A DNA stretch of 64,000 nt from Galbula dea (GCA_013399015.1 VWZX01000996.1:815052-879051); one strand, 5' to 3'; shown: positions 49,718 through 61,057, counted from the stretch's first letter. Numbers and translations are program-made. Notes: generated from the sequence alone by a model not told the origin.

Positions 49718-52700
49718 CTGCAGGTGAAAGCCAAGTCCCTTTGAGTCTGAGTGTGATGCTCACCACTAGGTACAATCTCTAGACACATTCTCCTTCCACC
49801 AACACCTCCAGCTCCTCTGCCCAACCCAGCTCTGCTCCTTCCAGCATTGTTCTTCTGGATTCAGAGGATCACAGAAGGGTTAAGGTTGGAAGGAACCACC
49901 AGAGAATATCTGGTCCAACCTCTCTCCTCTAGCAGGGTCACCTAGAGCACATCACTCAGGGCTGTGTCCAGGTGGGTTTGGAATCTCTCCAGAGAAGGAG
50001 ACTCCTGAAGCTCTCTGGGCAGCCTGGGCCAGGGCTCCAACACCCTCACACCAAGCAAGTTCTTCCTCATAGAACCACAGAATATTCTGAGCTGGAAGGG
50101 ACCCAGAAGGATCATCAAGCCAAACTAATTCCTCTACCTTAAGTATTTCTATAATTAGAGGGTTTTTCAGCCTGTTCTCTGTCCTAAGTTGGAGCAGCAG
50201 CTACTTCTAGCTGTCTCTGGGGTGGTGGCTTCCTCCTGCCCCCAGCACAGCCACAGGAGCTCCTTACCTTGTCGAAGGTCTCTTTGATCTGCTTCACAGT
50301 GTTGCTCCTCTTCTCACACGTGAAGAATCTGTGCTGCAAAGGGACAAGACCAACAGCTTCAACCACAGGGGTTTCCTCCCCAGGATGTGTGGCAGCAGCT
50401 CTCTCCTTCTCCTGCACCCTTGTCACTGCCTCCCCACTGCTCTCCACCTTCCTTCCCCGTGGCCGTGGGGGTCCCTGGGGCAGCCACTGCCCTGCTTTGC
50501 ATCATGCACTGTTGGAAGAAGCCTGCTGTGACCCAAGAAGGGATCCTGAGCCCTTTGGCAGCCCTGTGGCCCTTGTTGCTGGCCCTGGGTGAGGGCAGCC
50601 CTCTGGTCCCCTCTGCCCAGGGTAGGCTTTGTCCCATCTGACTCAACCCCTGGAAGATGATGAGGTCGTGGCCGTATCAGGAGTAGTTTTGGGAGGCTTC
50701 ATGGCAGAGCCACCCTGCTCCAGCACCCATGTAAGGCTCAGACCCTCCACCCATCCTCCCCTCATCTCTTCAGCCAGGCTCTGTTGGGTGAGGATGGCTG
50801 CAAAGGAGTAGAGCTCCTGAGCAGAGCCTCTCAATCATTATTAGTTAACTGATGAGAGCAGGGGCTAGGAGAAAACTCATCCTCAGAGAGCCTGTTAGCT
50901 CTGCTCCTCAACACCATCCTGACACCCACGCTCCTGGCCCCTGCCCCTGAGGAGACCCCACCACCCACTCCCCACCCTGCTGCTGCTCTGGGACTGGCTC
51001 CCTCTCTGCAGCACTGATTTCCTCCCTGTTGTGATGCTGAGCCCCACTCACACAGCGCCTCATCATGGCCTTCAGGCTCTGCAGCATGTTGCCCAGGTCA
51101 CCCATGCTCTGCTGGTGGAGGGTGCTGGTCTTCATGGCATTGGGCAGGACCTCGTCCATGTAGAACCTCATCATCTCTGACACCGACTGGCAGCCGAAGC
51201 TCCCCTGGGGAGAGAGGAGGTAACCATGGTGAGGCTAGAGACCGGCACCCCCAGGGGTGGGTGTCCTGAAGAAAATCCCAATCCTGGTGGTGCTCAGAGC
51301 ACTGGTGATGTGTTAAAGCCACTGGCTGTGGCTGTGGCGTGCTGAAGAACCAGCCCTGCAGCAGACATGCAGACGTGGCACTGTCTGGCTGGAGAAGTGT
51401 CCCTGGGTGAGGTTAGGAAATGCTTTGATTTCCAGCCTGCTTCCTTTCTTACAAAACCCTGCCTAGAGGATGAAGAAGGGACTTAGAGGAGACTTATCTG
51501 TAGTTCTTACCTTGAATTCCTCCAGCAGTTTGGAGCTGAGCAGCTGGATGCTAAGTTCATCATCTTTTGATTGCTGTAGGAGGATGCAAAGGACACATGA
51601 AGTTAGGCAAGGAGGCAACACTCCTGTCCCCTCTGTCCCACCAAGCCATCCTTTGGCTTGTTTGCACTTATGATCTGCCTGGGGAGAAGCCAAAGAGCAC
51701 CCAGCACAGCAGATCAGAAACAGGAGTCCCTGAGCCTTTAGGTGACAGCAACAAGAAAATGAAATCAGAACCTTCAGCAGCAGCGATTTCACTCACGTGA
51801 GCTCCTCCCAGCACTGCACACTGAGGCTGTTTGTGTCAGTGCTAATGCAAACTTAGGGCTCACCAGAGAAGGGTCAATGTTCTGGCAACCTCTGGAAGTG
51901 AGGGATCCACCCCAGGCTGCCTGCCTGTGAGCTCATCAGAGTGTGAACCCGGGAGGGTTTGATCCCCCTGGTTTTGTTGTGAGGGATCTGCAGAAGGTGT
52001 TTGCTCTTGTGGTGCTTCTGTTGCACCATCGGCTCTGGAAGAGCAGAGAGCTGCAGCAGGATGGGTTGGCACCACCCAAAGCACCACCTCATGGCACCGA
52101 GGTACCTAAAAGCTTTCCTCAGAGGCTAAAAATGTTCCTTCCCAATAGTAACTGGGAGATTTAAAGAAAGCTTGGAATCTAAAGTCTTGGCTGTGTGTTT
52201 TTGGTAACAAATACAAGCCCTGACATCATCCTGAGATCTAATCTGGAGAATGAGCATGTTCTGTTGCTAAAACACGGTGACATTAACTAAAACAGCAACA
52301 GAGATGTGGCCACCATCTCCACCAGCACTGATGCAGCGACAAGCGCTCCGAGAACATCTTGTGCTGCTTCCTCAGCAGCCCCGGGGCTCCCGTGAGCTGC
52401 GGTAGAGAGCAGTGAGCTTTGAGAGGGACCACTGCGAGGGCAGGTGGCTGCAGCCTCTCTCCACTCATCAAACACCATCTCCAGGCTTGAGTGGTCCTCT
52501 CCAAGAGGAAAAAAAAAACCCTAATCTGTAGCAAAAGATTTCCTTTTTCATCTAGTGTTGACCTCAGCGAGCCTGGACCTGCTGCCCTGCAGAAGGGACT
52601 GTTTCCTTCCTATGAACTCAGTGAATAATTGGTTCAGCAGCACTTAGGGAGAAGTCTGGCTGCCAAGATGCATTATGAAATCTCTTCAGTTCGTTGTAAC

Positions 52701-53088
52701 TAAAACTAGGAAGAAAACCCTTGCAAGGAGGTTGCTCAGCATGCAGGGAAACTGAACTTCTCCTGCTCTCAGCCCTTGTCAGCCCATAACGCAGTACAGG
52801 ACTGAATCCTTTCTGCTGGCAGGAAGCTGCTCTTTCCCCTCCTCCAGATCACTGAGCTTTGTGAAAAATAGATAAAAACCAGAAGAAAGGAAAAGGAGAA
52901 GGAGAATAGAGCAGCAGGGCTGTACTTACAAAATAGTCCTTGATTTCCTCAAACTTGCTCCTCAGTTCTTTAAGCTTTGCAGGCAGGAGCTCGGGGAAGT
53001 GGAGGCAGGCAGGCTCAGGAGGAGAGCCCCTGGCAGGCAGGGTGCTGGCAGCCAGGAGCAGCAGGAGCAGGGCTGGGAGCCTTGGCAT
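49625..53088 (-). CDS. IL10: IL10, interleukin-10 precursor, five coding exons
   Basis: The exons, in transcript order on the - strand, are 53088-52930, 51573-51511, 51204-51052, 50333-50268 and 49717-49625 (TGA included). They total 177 codons, all introns are phase 0 and GT-AG, and the five-exon layout matches mammalian IL10. Residues 1 to about 21 form a leucine-rich signal peptide. The mature chain has four cysteines, Cys28, Cys79, Cys125 and Cys131, placed as in human IL-10, so the expected disulfides are 28-125 and 79-131. The C-terminal helix keeps the family signature GIYKAMGEFDIFINYIEEYL. No N-X-S/T glycosylation sequon is present. IL-10 acts as a secreted homodimer on IL10RA/IL10RB, activates STAT3, and suppresses macrophage cytokine output. 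The gene is convergent with MAPKAPK2, about 8.5 kb from its 3' end. The identification is secure. Confidence 0.97.
49864..50074 (-). mobile_element. CR1 LINE fragment in IL10 intron 4
   Basis: The + strand reads 'tcacagaagggttaaggttg', 'ggtccaacctctctcctcta' and 'ctctctgggcagcctgggcc', the reverse complement of a CR1 3' end. It lies in sense orientation to IL10 inside intron 4. Confidence 0.85.
50070..50145 (-). mobile_element. Second CR1 tail abutting the first, IL10 intron 4
   Basis: It begins 'atagaaccacagaatattct', then 'gctggaagggacccagaagg', a separate CR1 3' end of a different subfamily placed directly against the previous copy. Its orientation is the same, so the two insertions are adjacent or one is nested in the other. 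Confidence 0.75.
50268..50333 (-). CDS. IL10: IL10 exon 4
   Basis: The acceptor is CCTTTGCAG. The exon's 22 codons read HRFFTCEKRSNTVKQIKETF and DK, with Cys131. The human N-glycosylation-type CENKS motif is replaced by CEKRS. The donor is GTAAGG. Confidence 0.96.
51052..51204 (-). CDS. IL10: IL10 exon 3
   Basis: The acceptor is CTCTCCCCAG. It encodes residues 75-125, opening GSFGCQSVSEMMRFYMDEVL with Cys79 and closing LKAMMRRC with Cys125. The donor is GTGAGT. Confidence 0.96.
51511..51573 (-). CDS. IL10: IL10 exon 2
   Basis: The acceptor is CCTCCTACAG. The exon's 21 codons read QSKDDELSIQLLSSKLLEEF and K, equivalent to the short second exon of mammalian IL10. The donor is GTAAGA. Confidence 0.95.
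52930..53088 (-). CDS. IL10: IL10 exon 1
   Basis: The ATG is at 53088-53086. Residues 1-53 are the signal peptide MPRLPALLLLLLAASTLPAR, then Cys28 and helix A (LPAKLKELRSKFEEIKDYF). The donor on the - strand is GTAAGT. Confidence 0.96.
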
Positions 53089-53187
53089 GCTGTGGAAGGA
53101 GCTTGGTGGCCTCTTGGTCCAGCTCCTGGGAGAATTTCTCAGGAGGGTGAAGCAGATCTGCAGCCTTCACCTTGATGGAGCCCCTCA

Positions 53188-53193
53188 TTTATA
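53188..53193 (-). promoter_or_regulatory. IL10: TATA box of IL10
   Basis: On the - strand GAGAGTATAAATGAGG places TATAAA about 100 bp upstream of the start codon. Transcription start is therefore expected near 53,160, with a 5' leader of about 70 nt. Mammalian IL10 promoters also have a TATA box. Confidence 0.75.
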
Positions 53194-53368
53194 CTCTCAA
53201 ATCCCCACTCTGTTTCCTCTCCCCATTTCCTGGGGAGCAATATTGGGGTTTTAAGTCATTCATTAAACCCAAATGTCACTTGGGTTTCCCGTCAACTTGG
53301 GTTTCCTGTTCTCTTGACCCCCCTCCTCTCCTCACACCCCATCAAATCTTTTGTGCTTAGACTCTGCA

Positions 53369-53411
53369 TTTTTTTTTGGTCTTTTTTTTTTGGTCTTTTT
53401 TTTTCTTTTTG
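53369..53411. repeat. 14-bp T-rich tandem tract in the IL10 upstream region
   Basis: About nine T followed by GGTC recurs with a 14-bp period (GGT at 53,378 and 53,392), then a further T run. It lies about 210-250 bp upstream of the expected IL10 start and reads as A-tracts separated by GACC on the transcribed-gene strand. Confidence 0.85.
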
Positions 53412-54071
53412 TCATTGCTGGCTTCTTGTAAATGGAAATGTGGCTGGAGAGGCAGTGCACAGGAGGAGAGGTGCTGTGTCAGGTTGCTTCTGCATTCTCA
53501 CATTGCTTTTTGGGTTTAGACGAATGCCCCTCTGTTAGGGGAAAAAAAAAAGAAGGGTTTCTATTTTTAAACCCTGCATCAAACCTGCCCTTGGGATGCA
53601 AAATTCAGCAGCATTGCTGCTACTGAACCTGCCCTGTCTCCTCCTTGGGCATTCTCATGCTGTTCTGCAAGTGCACATCATCATCTTCATGATGAATTTT
53701 ATTTTGTTTAGGGTTTTTGTTTCAGTTCATGCATGTGTTTGCTGAAGCCAATCTGAATCTTCACTGCCTTCAGCAAGCTTGAAGACTATGCTCCCATATT
53801 CCATGTGGTGATGTGCCCAAGTGCTGGTGTGATCAGGTCTGGGATGTGTTGGGTGTCAAGGGCTAGGGCTGGACACTAAAGCAGGGACGGCTGCTCTGCT
53901 CAAATCAGGACACTGGGGTGCAGAGGTAGAGCCCCCTCTGCTTGGGATGCTTTGCTGCTCAGGTCCCCCTGGGGCTGCTTAGCAGGGTTTGTGCCATGGG
54001 AGCCACTACCTTCCCACTGGGGTGGGCTGCTCAAGTGCAGAAGCACTCCTGAACATTTGTGTTTCTGGATC

Positions 54072-54176
54072 TAGATGTGGTGCTGAGGGCCATGGCTTAG
54101 TGGCAGGGGGGCGCTAGGTCCATGGTTGGACTTGGTGAGCTGAGAGCTCTCTTCCAGCCTTAAGGATTCTGTGATT
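54072..54176 (+). mobile_element. CR1 LINE 3' end fragment upstream of IL10
   Basis: It contains 'gatgtggtgctgagggccat', 'ggcttagtggcaggggggcg' and the tail GGATTCTGTGATT. It lies about 0.9 kb upstream of the IL10 TATA box. Confidence 0.85.
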
Positions 54177-55151
54177 TCCTGGAAATGGACACAAGTCCCA
54201 TCCAGAGCCCACAGCTGGCTCCAGGGCTGAGCTGTTCTCTGCTCACAGAGACTTCTTGTTCCAGCTCTGATAACCTTAGCATTTCAGAGCTGGAGATCAT
54301 TCCCCTGACGTCTCTCACCTTCCGCTTTCCTCCCTTTGATGCTCCCTTTCTGTACATGTTAGTGCTCACTCCCTGCTTCCTGGTGATAAAGATTTCACTG
54401 ACAAGTCTAGGAATCTCTTATCCAAGGAAGAGAAAGTGGAGATGGACTTGGCCTTCCTGAGATCACAGAGTTTCCTTTCAAAGCTCCTGGTTTCTTTGAA
54501 ACAGAAGATTCTTGCCAACCTGCCTCCAAGACAACACTTGGGGCCAAGCTTTTCCCTTCTCCTTTCCCTCACTTCACTGAACCTCTCTTGAATTGCATTT
54601 GCAAACCTGGAGAAATGCAAAGTGTTGTTTATTACCAGGGATATTGGGATTATTTTTTTGCCTTTCACTTTTAGGAACAACTGGTGGAATGTTTGATGGG
54701 TGTCTGTATGAGTAAAGGAGGTGAAACATTACTAGTGGAAGGGTTTGAGGTGGAGACAGTGTGGGATTTTGTGATTTGTTTTGCTTTTGTTGTTGATGTT
54801 GTCTCTTCCAGAGGGGCTGGGGAAGTCTTCTCCTGGTGAATCACTGCAGGCACACGACTTGATCTGAATCACAGACTGTCTTATGGCTTTGCTGACCCAT
54901 TTCTCTTCCCCTGCCCCATCACAGCCCTGTGGTTTCTTCCCTGGCCTGCCAGCAGAAGCTATGAGAAAGGAGAAGAGCCAGCAGCAGCAGATGGCCCAGG
55001 CAAAACCCAGGAGTTTCAAACTCAGCCTGTTTCCACTGGTAGGATCTTACCCCTCCCTGTTTCCCCCTTGGCTCTCACCCTGAGTTTGGATTTACTCAAA
55101 TCTGCCACAGATAAAAGCTTCCCTGCCAAGACCTGGGTGGGTCCTTAAGTT

Positions 55152-55345
55152 TCCTAGAATCCTGGCATCCTTTTGTTTGGAAGAGACCTTTAGGATCACC
55201 AAGTCCAACCATTAACCAGCACTGCCAGGGGACTGCTAACCCATGGCCCTCAGCACCACATCTCCAGGGCTTTTCAATCCCTCCAGGGATGGGGACTCCA
55301 CCACTGCCCTGGGCAGCCTGGGACAGGGCTTGCCAAGCCTTAACC
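55152..55345 (-). mobile_element. CR1 LINE fragment
   Basis: The + strand reads 'tagaatcctggcatcctttt', 'ccatggccctcagcaccaca' and 'actgccctgggcagcctggg', the reverse complement of a CR1 3' end. Confidence 0.85.
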
Positions 55346-55939
55346 TTACTATGGACGTGTGTCCTCCAATCTGTGTCCTTCAAACCAAGGGATTGAGACC
55401 TCAATTCCAACCCACCCTTATTCTGAGCAACCTGTGGCTCTCCATGAGGTCACCTCAAGCTGACAGCCTCAGGGTGCAGGGAGTTTGTCTCTCTTATGCA
55501 ATTCCCTCCTCCTCCCTGTTTTGGAACCTGCTCTGTGTGCTGCTCTTTCTGGCAGCAGCGTAAGCCAGAGGTGTCCATTCCACAAAGGAAACTCCTGCCC
55601 CAGCTGCTCGCAGTGTTTACCTGCCTTTCCCTCGCTGCGTCAGAGATCTTGACGGTGCAGTTTCACTCTGACTCACTCCTGCTGACTGCTGCTGGAAACT
55701 CACTGACTCTGCACTAGTACAGAGCTCCTGCATGAATGAATAAAGCACCTTCTTCCTAAAGAGTGTCCGGAGGGGACCGTGGGTGTGTGCTTCTGAACCT
55801 TTAGGAAACAGCTTTCCTGGTTGCTGAGGAGGTCACTGCAGGAAGGAAAGTCTCTTCCTCAAAAGCTAGTTGCATGTTGTTGCCCTAACCGAGCTGCTCA
55901 GAGCTGCTCCTCCTGAAATGAGATAGAGGTTGCTCTCTT

Positions 55940-56206
55940 CTCCAGGGATACTGGTGAGGGGACAAGAGGAAATGGCCTCAGGTTGCACCAGGGCAGGTTC
56001 AGCTTGGGTATCAGGAACAATTTGTTCCCTGAGAGAGTGGTTAGGCATTGGCCCAGGCTGCCCAGGGCAGTGGTGGAGTCACCATCCCTGGAGGGGTTCA
56101 AACAACATCTAGATGTGGTACTTAGGGACATGATTTAGTGGCAAGGGGATGGTAGGTTGGACTTGATGATCTTAGAGGTCTCTTTCAACCTCACTGAATC
56201 TGTGAT
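55940..56206 (+). mobile_element. CR1 LINE 3' fragment
   Basis: It contains 'cctcaggttgcaccagggca', 'ggcccaggctgcccagggca' and 'cttgatgatcttagaggtct', ending CTGAATCTGTGATTC. Confidence 0.88.
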
Positions 56207-57544
56207 TCACAAGCAGTGCTCAGCAGAACTGAGTTTCTGCAGCCAAACAGAGGCATTTAGGGAAACTGAGGCACAGCATGTGGAAAGGTTTGTTCTGTGG
56301 AACACGGCTGACCCCTCCAGGGGCAGGGCTTGGGCTTGCTGGTCTGCAGAAATCCCATCCCCTGGAGCAGGGCAACATCTCCTGCTTACTTATTGAAGAG
56401 GCTGCTTCCATGTGTGGCTTTTCTTGCCCTGGCAAGCTTTTATGTGGGCAAGTTTTCACAGCTTTTGGCCTTCTTTGTCTCTGTCATTGCTTTCAGACAT
56501 GGCACTTGGTGTGGTTTAGTCATTATCTCTTCTAGATAGAGCTTTCCAGCCTATCACAATGGTGTCTTTCTTCCTTTCCCTTTCAGAAACTCCCCATTTT
56601 TCACCCCTTCTGACTGGGGAGCTCTGCTCTCAGGGATGCTCTGGAGGAAGCCTTTGGTTCCCCTTGGGTGAAGAGCCCTCCTGAAGCCAAGGCATTTGCT
56701 CTCTCAGCTACCCCAGGGCTGATGATTAACAGTTCCTGATGGCTGAAGCATCAAGTAGGTGGTTTGGGGTTTGTTCACTGCTGGAAAGCTGCTCCCCCAG
56801 CCCCCTCCTTGGAGTTTGCCATGTGACTCACATCGACCTCAACAGGTAAATCCCAAATTGCTCTGTGGAAATTTGGCCAATGTCATTGTTTTGTCCCAGA
56901 ACATTGAAGTGTCCACGAATCTGTTGCTAAGTGTGACTAGGAGAAGTTATGGTGACCTCTGATGTGACCTCTGAGATGACACACTCTTACATCAGAAATT
57001 CTGAGCAGGTCCAGAACTTCCATTTGATCTAAACCATGTTGGAATCACTGCCTAGAAGCATCAACTATTGGAGATTTCCTCCCAGCTACAGCTGTGTTTT
57101 GGTGATTAACTGGACTGAGAAATGTTTGCACTGTTTTCACTGGATTCATAAAACCCCCAATATTTGGAAGCTTGCTGCAGCCTCTAAGGCAGGCAGAGAG
57201 TCACATCCTTATTTCATGTCTTGCCCTGGGATTTTGGGGTCCCTCTGCTAACCCAGAAGAGCAAGCTGTATTGTTTTTCCTTAGGTTGCATGTTCTTTGC
57301 CATCTTAAGGCACTCTGTGGGGGGTGTGTGGAGCCCTGGGGGAGGTTGGTGCTCCTGCAGTCAACACCCTCTTGTCACTGGCTCTTCAAGGGGTGCAGCT
57401 GAGGGCATCTGCCTGAAGAACAGCGTTGCCCTTCTCCATGTGAGCAGTTACAAGCAAGGGTGTCATTAGGTTTCTCCTCTTCAGTCCTGGTCTAAGCTCT
57501 TGGCAGGGGTTTCTAGAGGGATGTCTAGTGGGAAGTGTCTCTGT

Positions 57545-57617
57545 CCTTGGCAGGGGGTTGGAACTAGATGATCTTTAAGGTCCCTTCCAACTCTGACAGT
57601 TCTATGACTCTATGATC
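57545..57617 (+). mobile_element. CR1 LINE tail, one arm of a tail-to-tail pair
   Basis: It reads 'gggggttggaactagatgat', 'ctttaaggtcccttccaact', then ATTCTATG-like units. It meets the opposite-strand copy at about 57,617. Confidence 0.85.
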
Positions 57618-57955
57618 TCCTCTTGTCCTGTTGCTAGTCATCTGGGAGAAGAGCCCAAGCCCTACCTGGCTCCAACCTCCTCTCAGGGAGCTGCAGAGAG
57701 TGAGAAGGTCTCCCCTGAGCCTCCTCTTCTCCAGGCTAACCAAGCCCAGTTCCCTCAGCTGCTCCTCACACCCCTTGTGCTCTAGACCCTTCCCCACCTT
57801 CCTTGCCCTTCTCTGGACACACTCCAGCACCTCGGTGTCCTTCTTTTTGTGAAGGGTCCAAAACTGACCCCAGGACTTGAGCTGTGGCCTCCCCAGTGCC
57901 AAACACAGGAGGAACACATGCTCCATCCTGACATACCCAAATTTCTCTTGCATTG
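57618..57955 (-). mobile_element. CR1 LINE fragment, other arm of the tail-to-tail pair
   Basis: The + strand reads 'agctgcagagagtgagaagg', then 'agcctcctcttctccaggct' and 'cttccttgcccttctctgga', the reverse complement of the subfamily seen at 39,645. It lacks its own 3' tail, starting at the 'tcatctgggagaagagccca' block. Confidence 0.88.
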
Positions 57956-58769
57956 CTCTTTATTTTTTCCCTTTTTTTGGAGCATCCTCCAGAGGCAATT
58001 TTGAGCAGCCCCTCCCTTGCACAGGTCATTTCCCAAGTGCTCTTCTGATGAGTTTCTTTGGCTCTGGTGTTGCTGTTCCTGGGGGTTGTGGTGTGTGGCT
58101 CTTCTGGAGACCACTGTCTTTGTCGTGGCCTAGCATTAACACCCTGGCCAATACTGCAAACTATTTATAGTTAGGAATGGTCATAAGACAGAAACTAGTT
58201 GTCAGAGATGGAGAAATCCTGGGCTTTCTTTTCCACCCCCTGGCACACAGACAAGCACATGCCATGGCTGGTGATGGCACACGTGATGGCACGAGCCCGT
58301 GGGTCACCCCCGTGTCCCGAGGGGTGCTGCAGCCTCCCCAGTGCTGTGGGATTTCCCACATGACCTTACCATGGCCTTCTGCTCTGAAATCCCTGGGGTG
58401 ATAACACTCTGGCCCTCAGGAGTCCCCAGGGGAGCTGCTCTGGAGGTTGGGCTCTGAGCCAGAGAGTGAGTTAACCAGAGAAGGCATGGTGCTGGCTGTG
58501 CAGGGCTGTACCCAAACCTGCCCCTGCAGAGACCCCCAGGGAGGAGTCAGGCCACAGGGAACTGGTTTCATGCTGTAGATTCCCAAAACAATCAGCTCAG
58601 AGGCTGCTGCCCTTTCACAGAAAAAAATGCAATAAAATAGAAGTGCTCAAGTTTTTTTTTCCTGTTGAAATTATTTTAGGTTGGTTTTGGGGTTTTTTTG
58701 GGGGGAAAGGGTGGAATCTCTTCTCCCAAGGTAACAAGCAACAGGGTAAGAGGAAAGAGGCAAAGGGCT

Positions 58770-59056
58770 TGGAACTAGATGATCTTTAAGGTCCTTTGTA
58801 ACCCAAACCATTCTGTGAAAGACCCTCAAGTTGTGCCAGGGGAGGTTTAGGTTGGAGATTAGGAATAATTTCTTCCCTGACAGAGGGGTTAAGCATTGGC
58901 CCAGGCTGCCCAGGGCAGTGGTGGAGCCACCATCCTTAGAGGGGTCAAATAGCATGGAACTGTGGTGCTGAGGGCCATGGTTTAGTGGTGACCTGGCAGT
59001 GTTAGGTTAACAGATGATCTGGGAGGTCTTTTCCAATCTTAATGAGTCTGTGATTC
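58770..59056 (+). mobile_element. CR1 LINE 3' fragment, possibly composite
   Basis: It starts with a tail-like piece ('ggaactagatgatctttaag') and then re-enters the internal block 'caagttgtgccaggggaggt'. It runs through to 'gatctgggaggtcttttcca' and TGATTC. The first 50 bases look like the end of an older copy interrupted by a younger one. Confidence 0.82.
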
Positions 59057-59915
59057 CCTGACTGGAAGCTGAGGAATCTCTAATGAACAACCTCAGCATC
59101 AGAACAACCTCATCCAGCTGTGCCCTGGGAAAGGGGAGGAGGAATAATCTTAGCTTCAGCTCTTTTCTGATCTTTTTTTTGAGATCTTTTCTGATTGAAA
59201 GAGGATCTGTCAGATCTGCTTTTGAGAGATTTCAGAGGGGTTGAAGTTGTTATTGCTTTCTGCCTCCATGTCTTCAGATCTCCCTTCTGTTTTCTCTTCT
59301 TTTCTCTGGCGACAGCAGGTGATGTCACCTGGCTGCTTCTCCTGAGAGATGGCTCAGTGGCAGAGACCCAAAGGAAACCAGAACATGACCTCTGAAAGCA
59401 ATCAAGAAGCTCCTTCTGACAGCCCATTGCTCCCAGGGTTATGACCTCCTTCCCTCTGTGGGAGCTGGGCTCTCTGCTCCCCTCCTGCTCAGCTCTCATC
59501 TCACTTCTCCAGTGCTTTGCCCGGGATTGATCTTCTCCTGGAGCCTGAGGAAGGTTCACTTCAGGACCAGGACCAGGCAGAGATCCCTTTTTGGTTATGG
59601 CTTTTCCATGTAGCTTTTGCAGGCTGGAATTAGGAAGTGACAGAAGAATCTGAAGGATGGAAAACCCCTTTCACTGACAAGTGGGGTTTAAAAAAGGAGA
59701 AGAAAGAAGAAGAAGAAGAAAGATCTGCAGCAAACTTCCCCTGGTAGCTGTGTCCTGCCTGTCGGGAAAGGAGAGCTGGGCACTGCCTGCTCCTCAGGAG
59801 AGCCTGGCAGAGGGGCTGCTGAAAACAGTCAAATGGAAGAGCCAGGATCCTTGGAATGCCCTTGTCTTATGGTGGTGGCTAAAAGGAATCTTGCTGGTTG
59901 CTTTGTGTGAGCAAC

Positions 59916-59977
59916 TGAGTGGTTAGGCACTGGCCCAGGCTGCCCAGGGCAGTGGTGGAGTCACCATCCCTGGAGGG
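59916..59977 (+). mobile_element. CR1 LINE short internal fragment
   Basis: Only the 'ggttaggcactggcccaggc' to 'caccatccctggaggggca' block remains, with no tail. Confidence 0.8.
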
Positions 59978-61057
59978 GCACTGTTGGTCCTCCCTGAGCC
60001 ATGTTCCTCCTCACTGGGTAAGCCATAGCCTGGTTCATCAGCCCACCCTGGGGCATGTTCTGGAGGGGGGTGGCTGTGCAGCCCCAGTGGGGCAGAGACT
60101 GGATTCAAGGAACTGTGCAAACAGGTCAGGAGATGGATGCAGAGGAGACTTCCCAAACACCAGCACCAACAAAACCAGCTTTGGCCTCTCGGGGTTGTGA
60201 AATTGAGACTGAATCAAGTCTCAAGTTAATGTGTCCTCAAGGCAATATTAACCCAGGCAAAACTGAAAGCTGGGTCTGAGAGCTGGGTCAAGCCCAGCAT
60301 GAATCCACAGCCAGTTTACTGAGACATCAGTTTCAGTTTTGGTGAAAGCTAAATCTTTGACAGCTTTGCCTGGCTCTTGGACTGATTCATCTTCACCTCA
60401 GAGAGTCTGAAAACCGAGCTGATGGCAGCAAGCACTCATTTTCTCCTCTATTAGGCATCATTTATTGCCTGCACCATCAGCACATTTCAGCCTCCAGGGC
60501 AAATCCAGGTTCTAGGTGGGACAACCAGCTCCAGCCCTTACCCAAATCCCAGGGCAAGCCCAGCTGCCTAAAAAACGTCCTTCTGCTGTCACATCAGTTT
60601 TCAGCTCTTCCACATCTAAGCACAAGAGGAGCCAGGAGAGTTGGATAAGCACAGAGCATGTTCTGGTGTCTGTCATGTCACTGCCCCAAGCCTGGTGCTG
60701 GCCCTGGCAGTGCTGATGGCATCGGTCTCGGTGCTGGCAGCAGCAGGTGATGGAGGTTTCTCTTCTCTCCAGGGCATCACTGTGGTGATCTGAACAACTT
60801 CATCATTCTGAGCTCTGTCTGAACCTTTGGAGGAGGAAACGAGGCTGGTTTGCTTGTTTTCAGAAGCAGCAGTGACCATCCTGGCTGTGCCTGGTGGGAG
60901 GTAAAGTCTTTGCTCTGTTCTTGCTCTCCTGGGAATGCAGAGGATTCTCCCTGCTCTCTGCTTGTGCCATCACTCTGTTCTGTGTGGTTATTTTTTGTTA
61001 TAAACCTCAAAGTCCTGCAGACTTAGCCACATGGAGTGATTTTTGGGGTTGTTCTTT

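Larger units (their letters stand above)
50334..52929 (-). other. IL10: IL10 introns 1-3
   Basis: Introns 1 (51,574-52,929), 2 (51,205-51,510) and 3 (50,334-51,051), with the intervening exons described separately, contain no CR1 copy or additional exon that could be recognised. A moderately CpG-containing patch lies at 52,330-52,470. Confidence 0.75.

Noticed and set aside
59110..59559. 149-codon minus-strand frame rich in Lys and Ser
   Set aside because: It gave no recognisable family. Its composition follows an A/G-rich stretch, and no promoter, splice or poly(A) context supports it.
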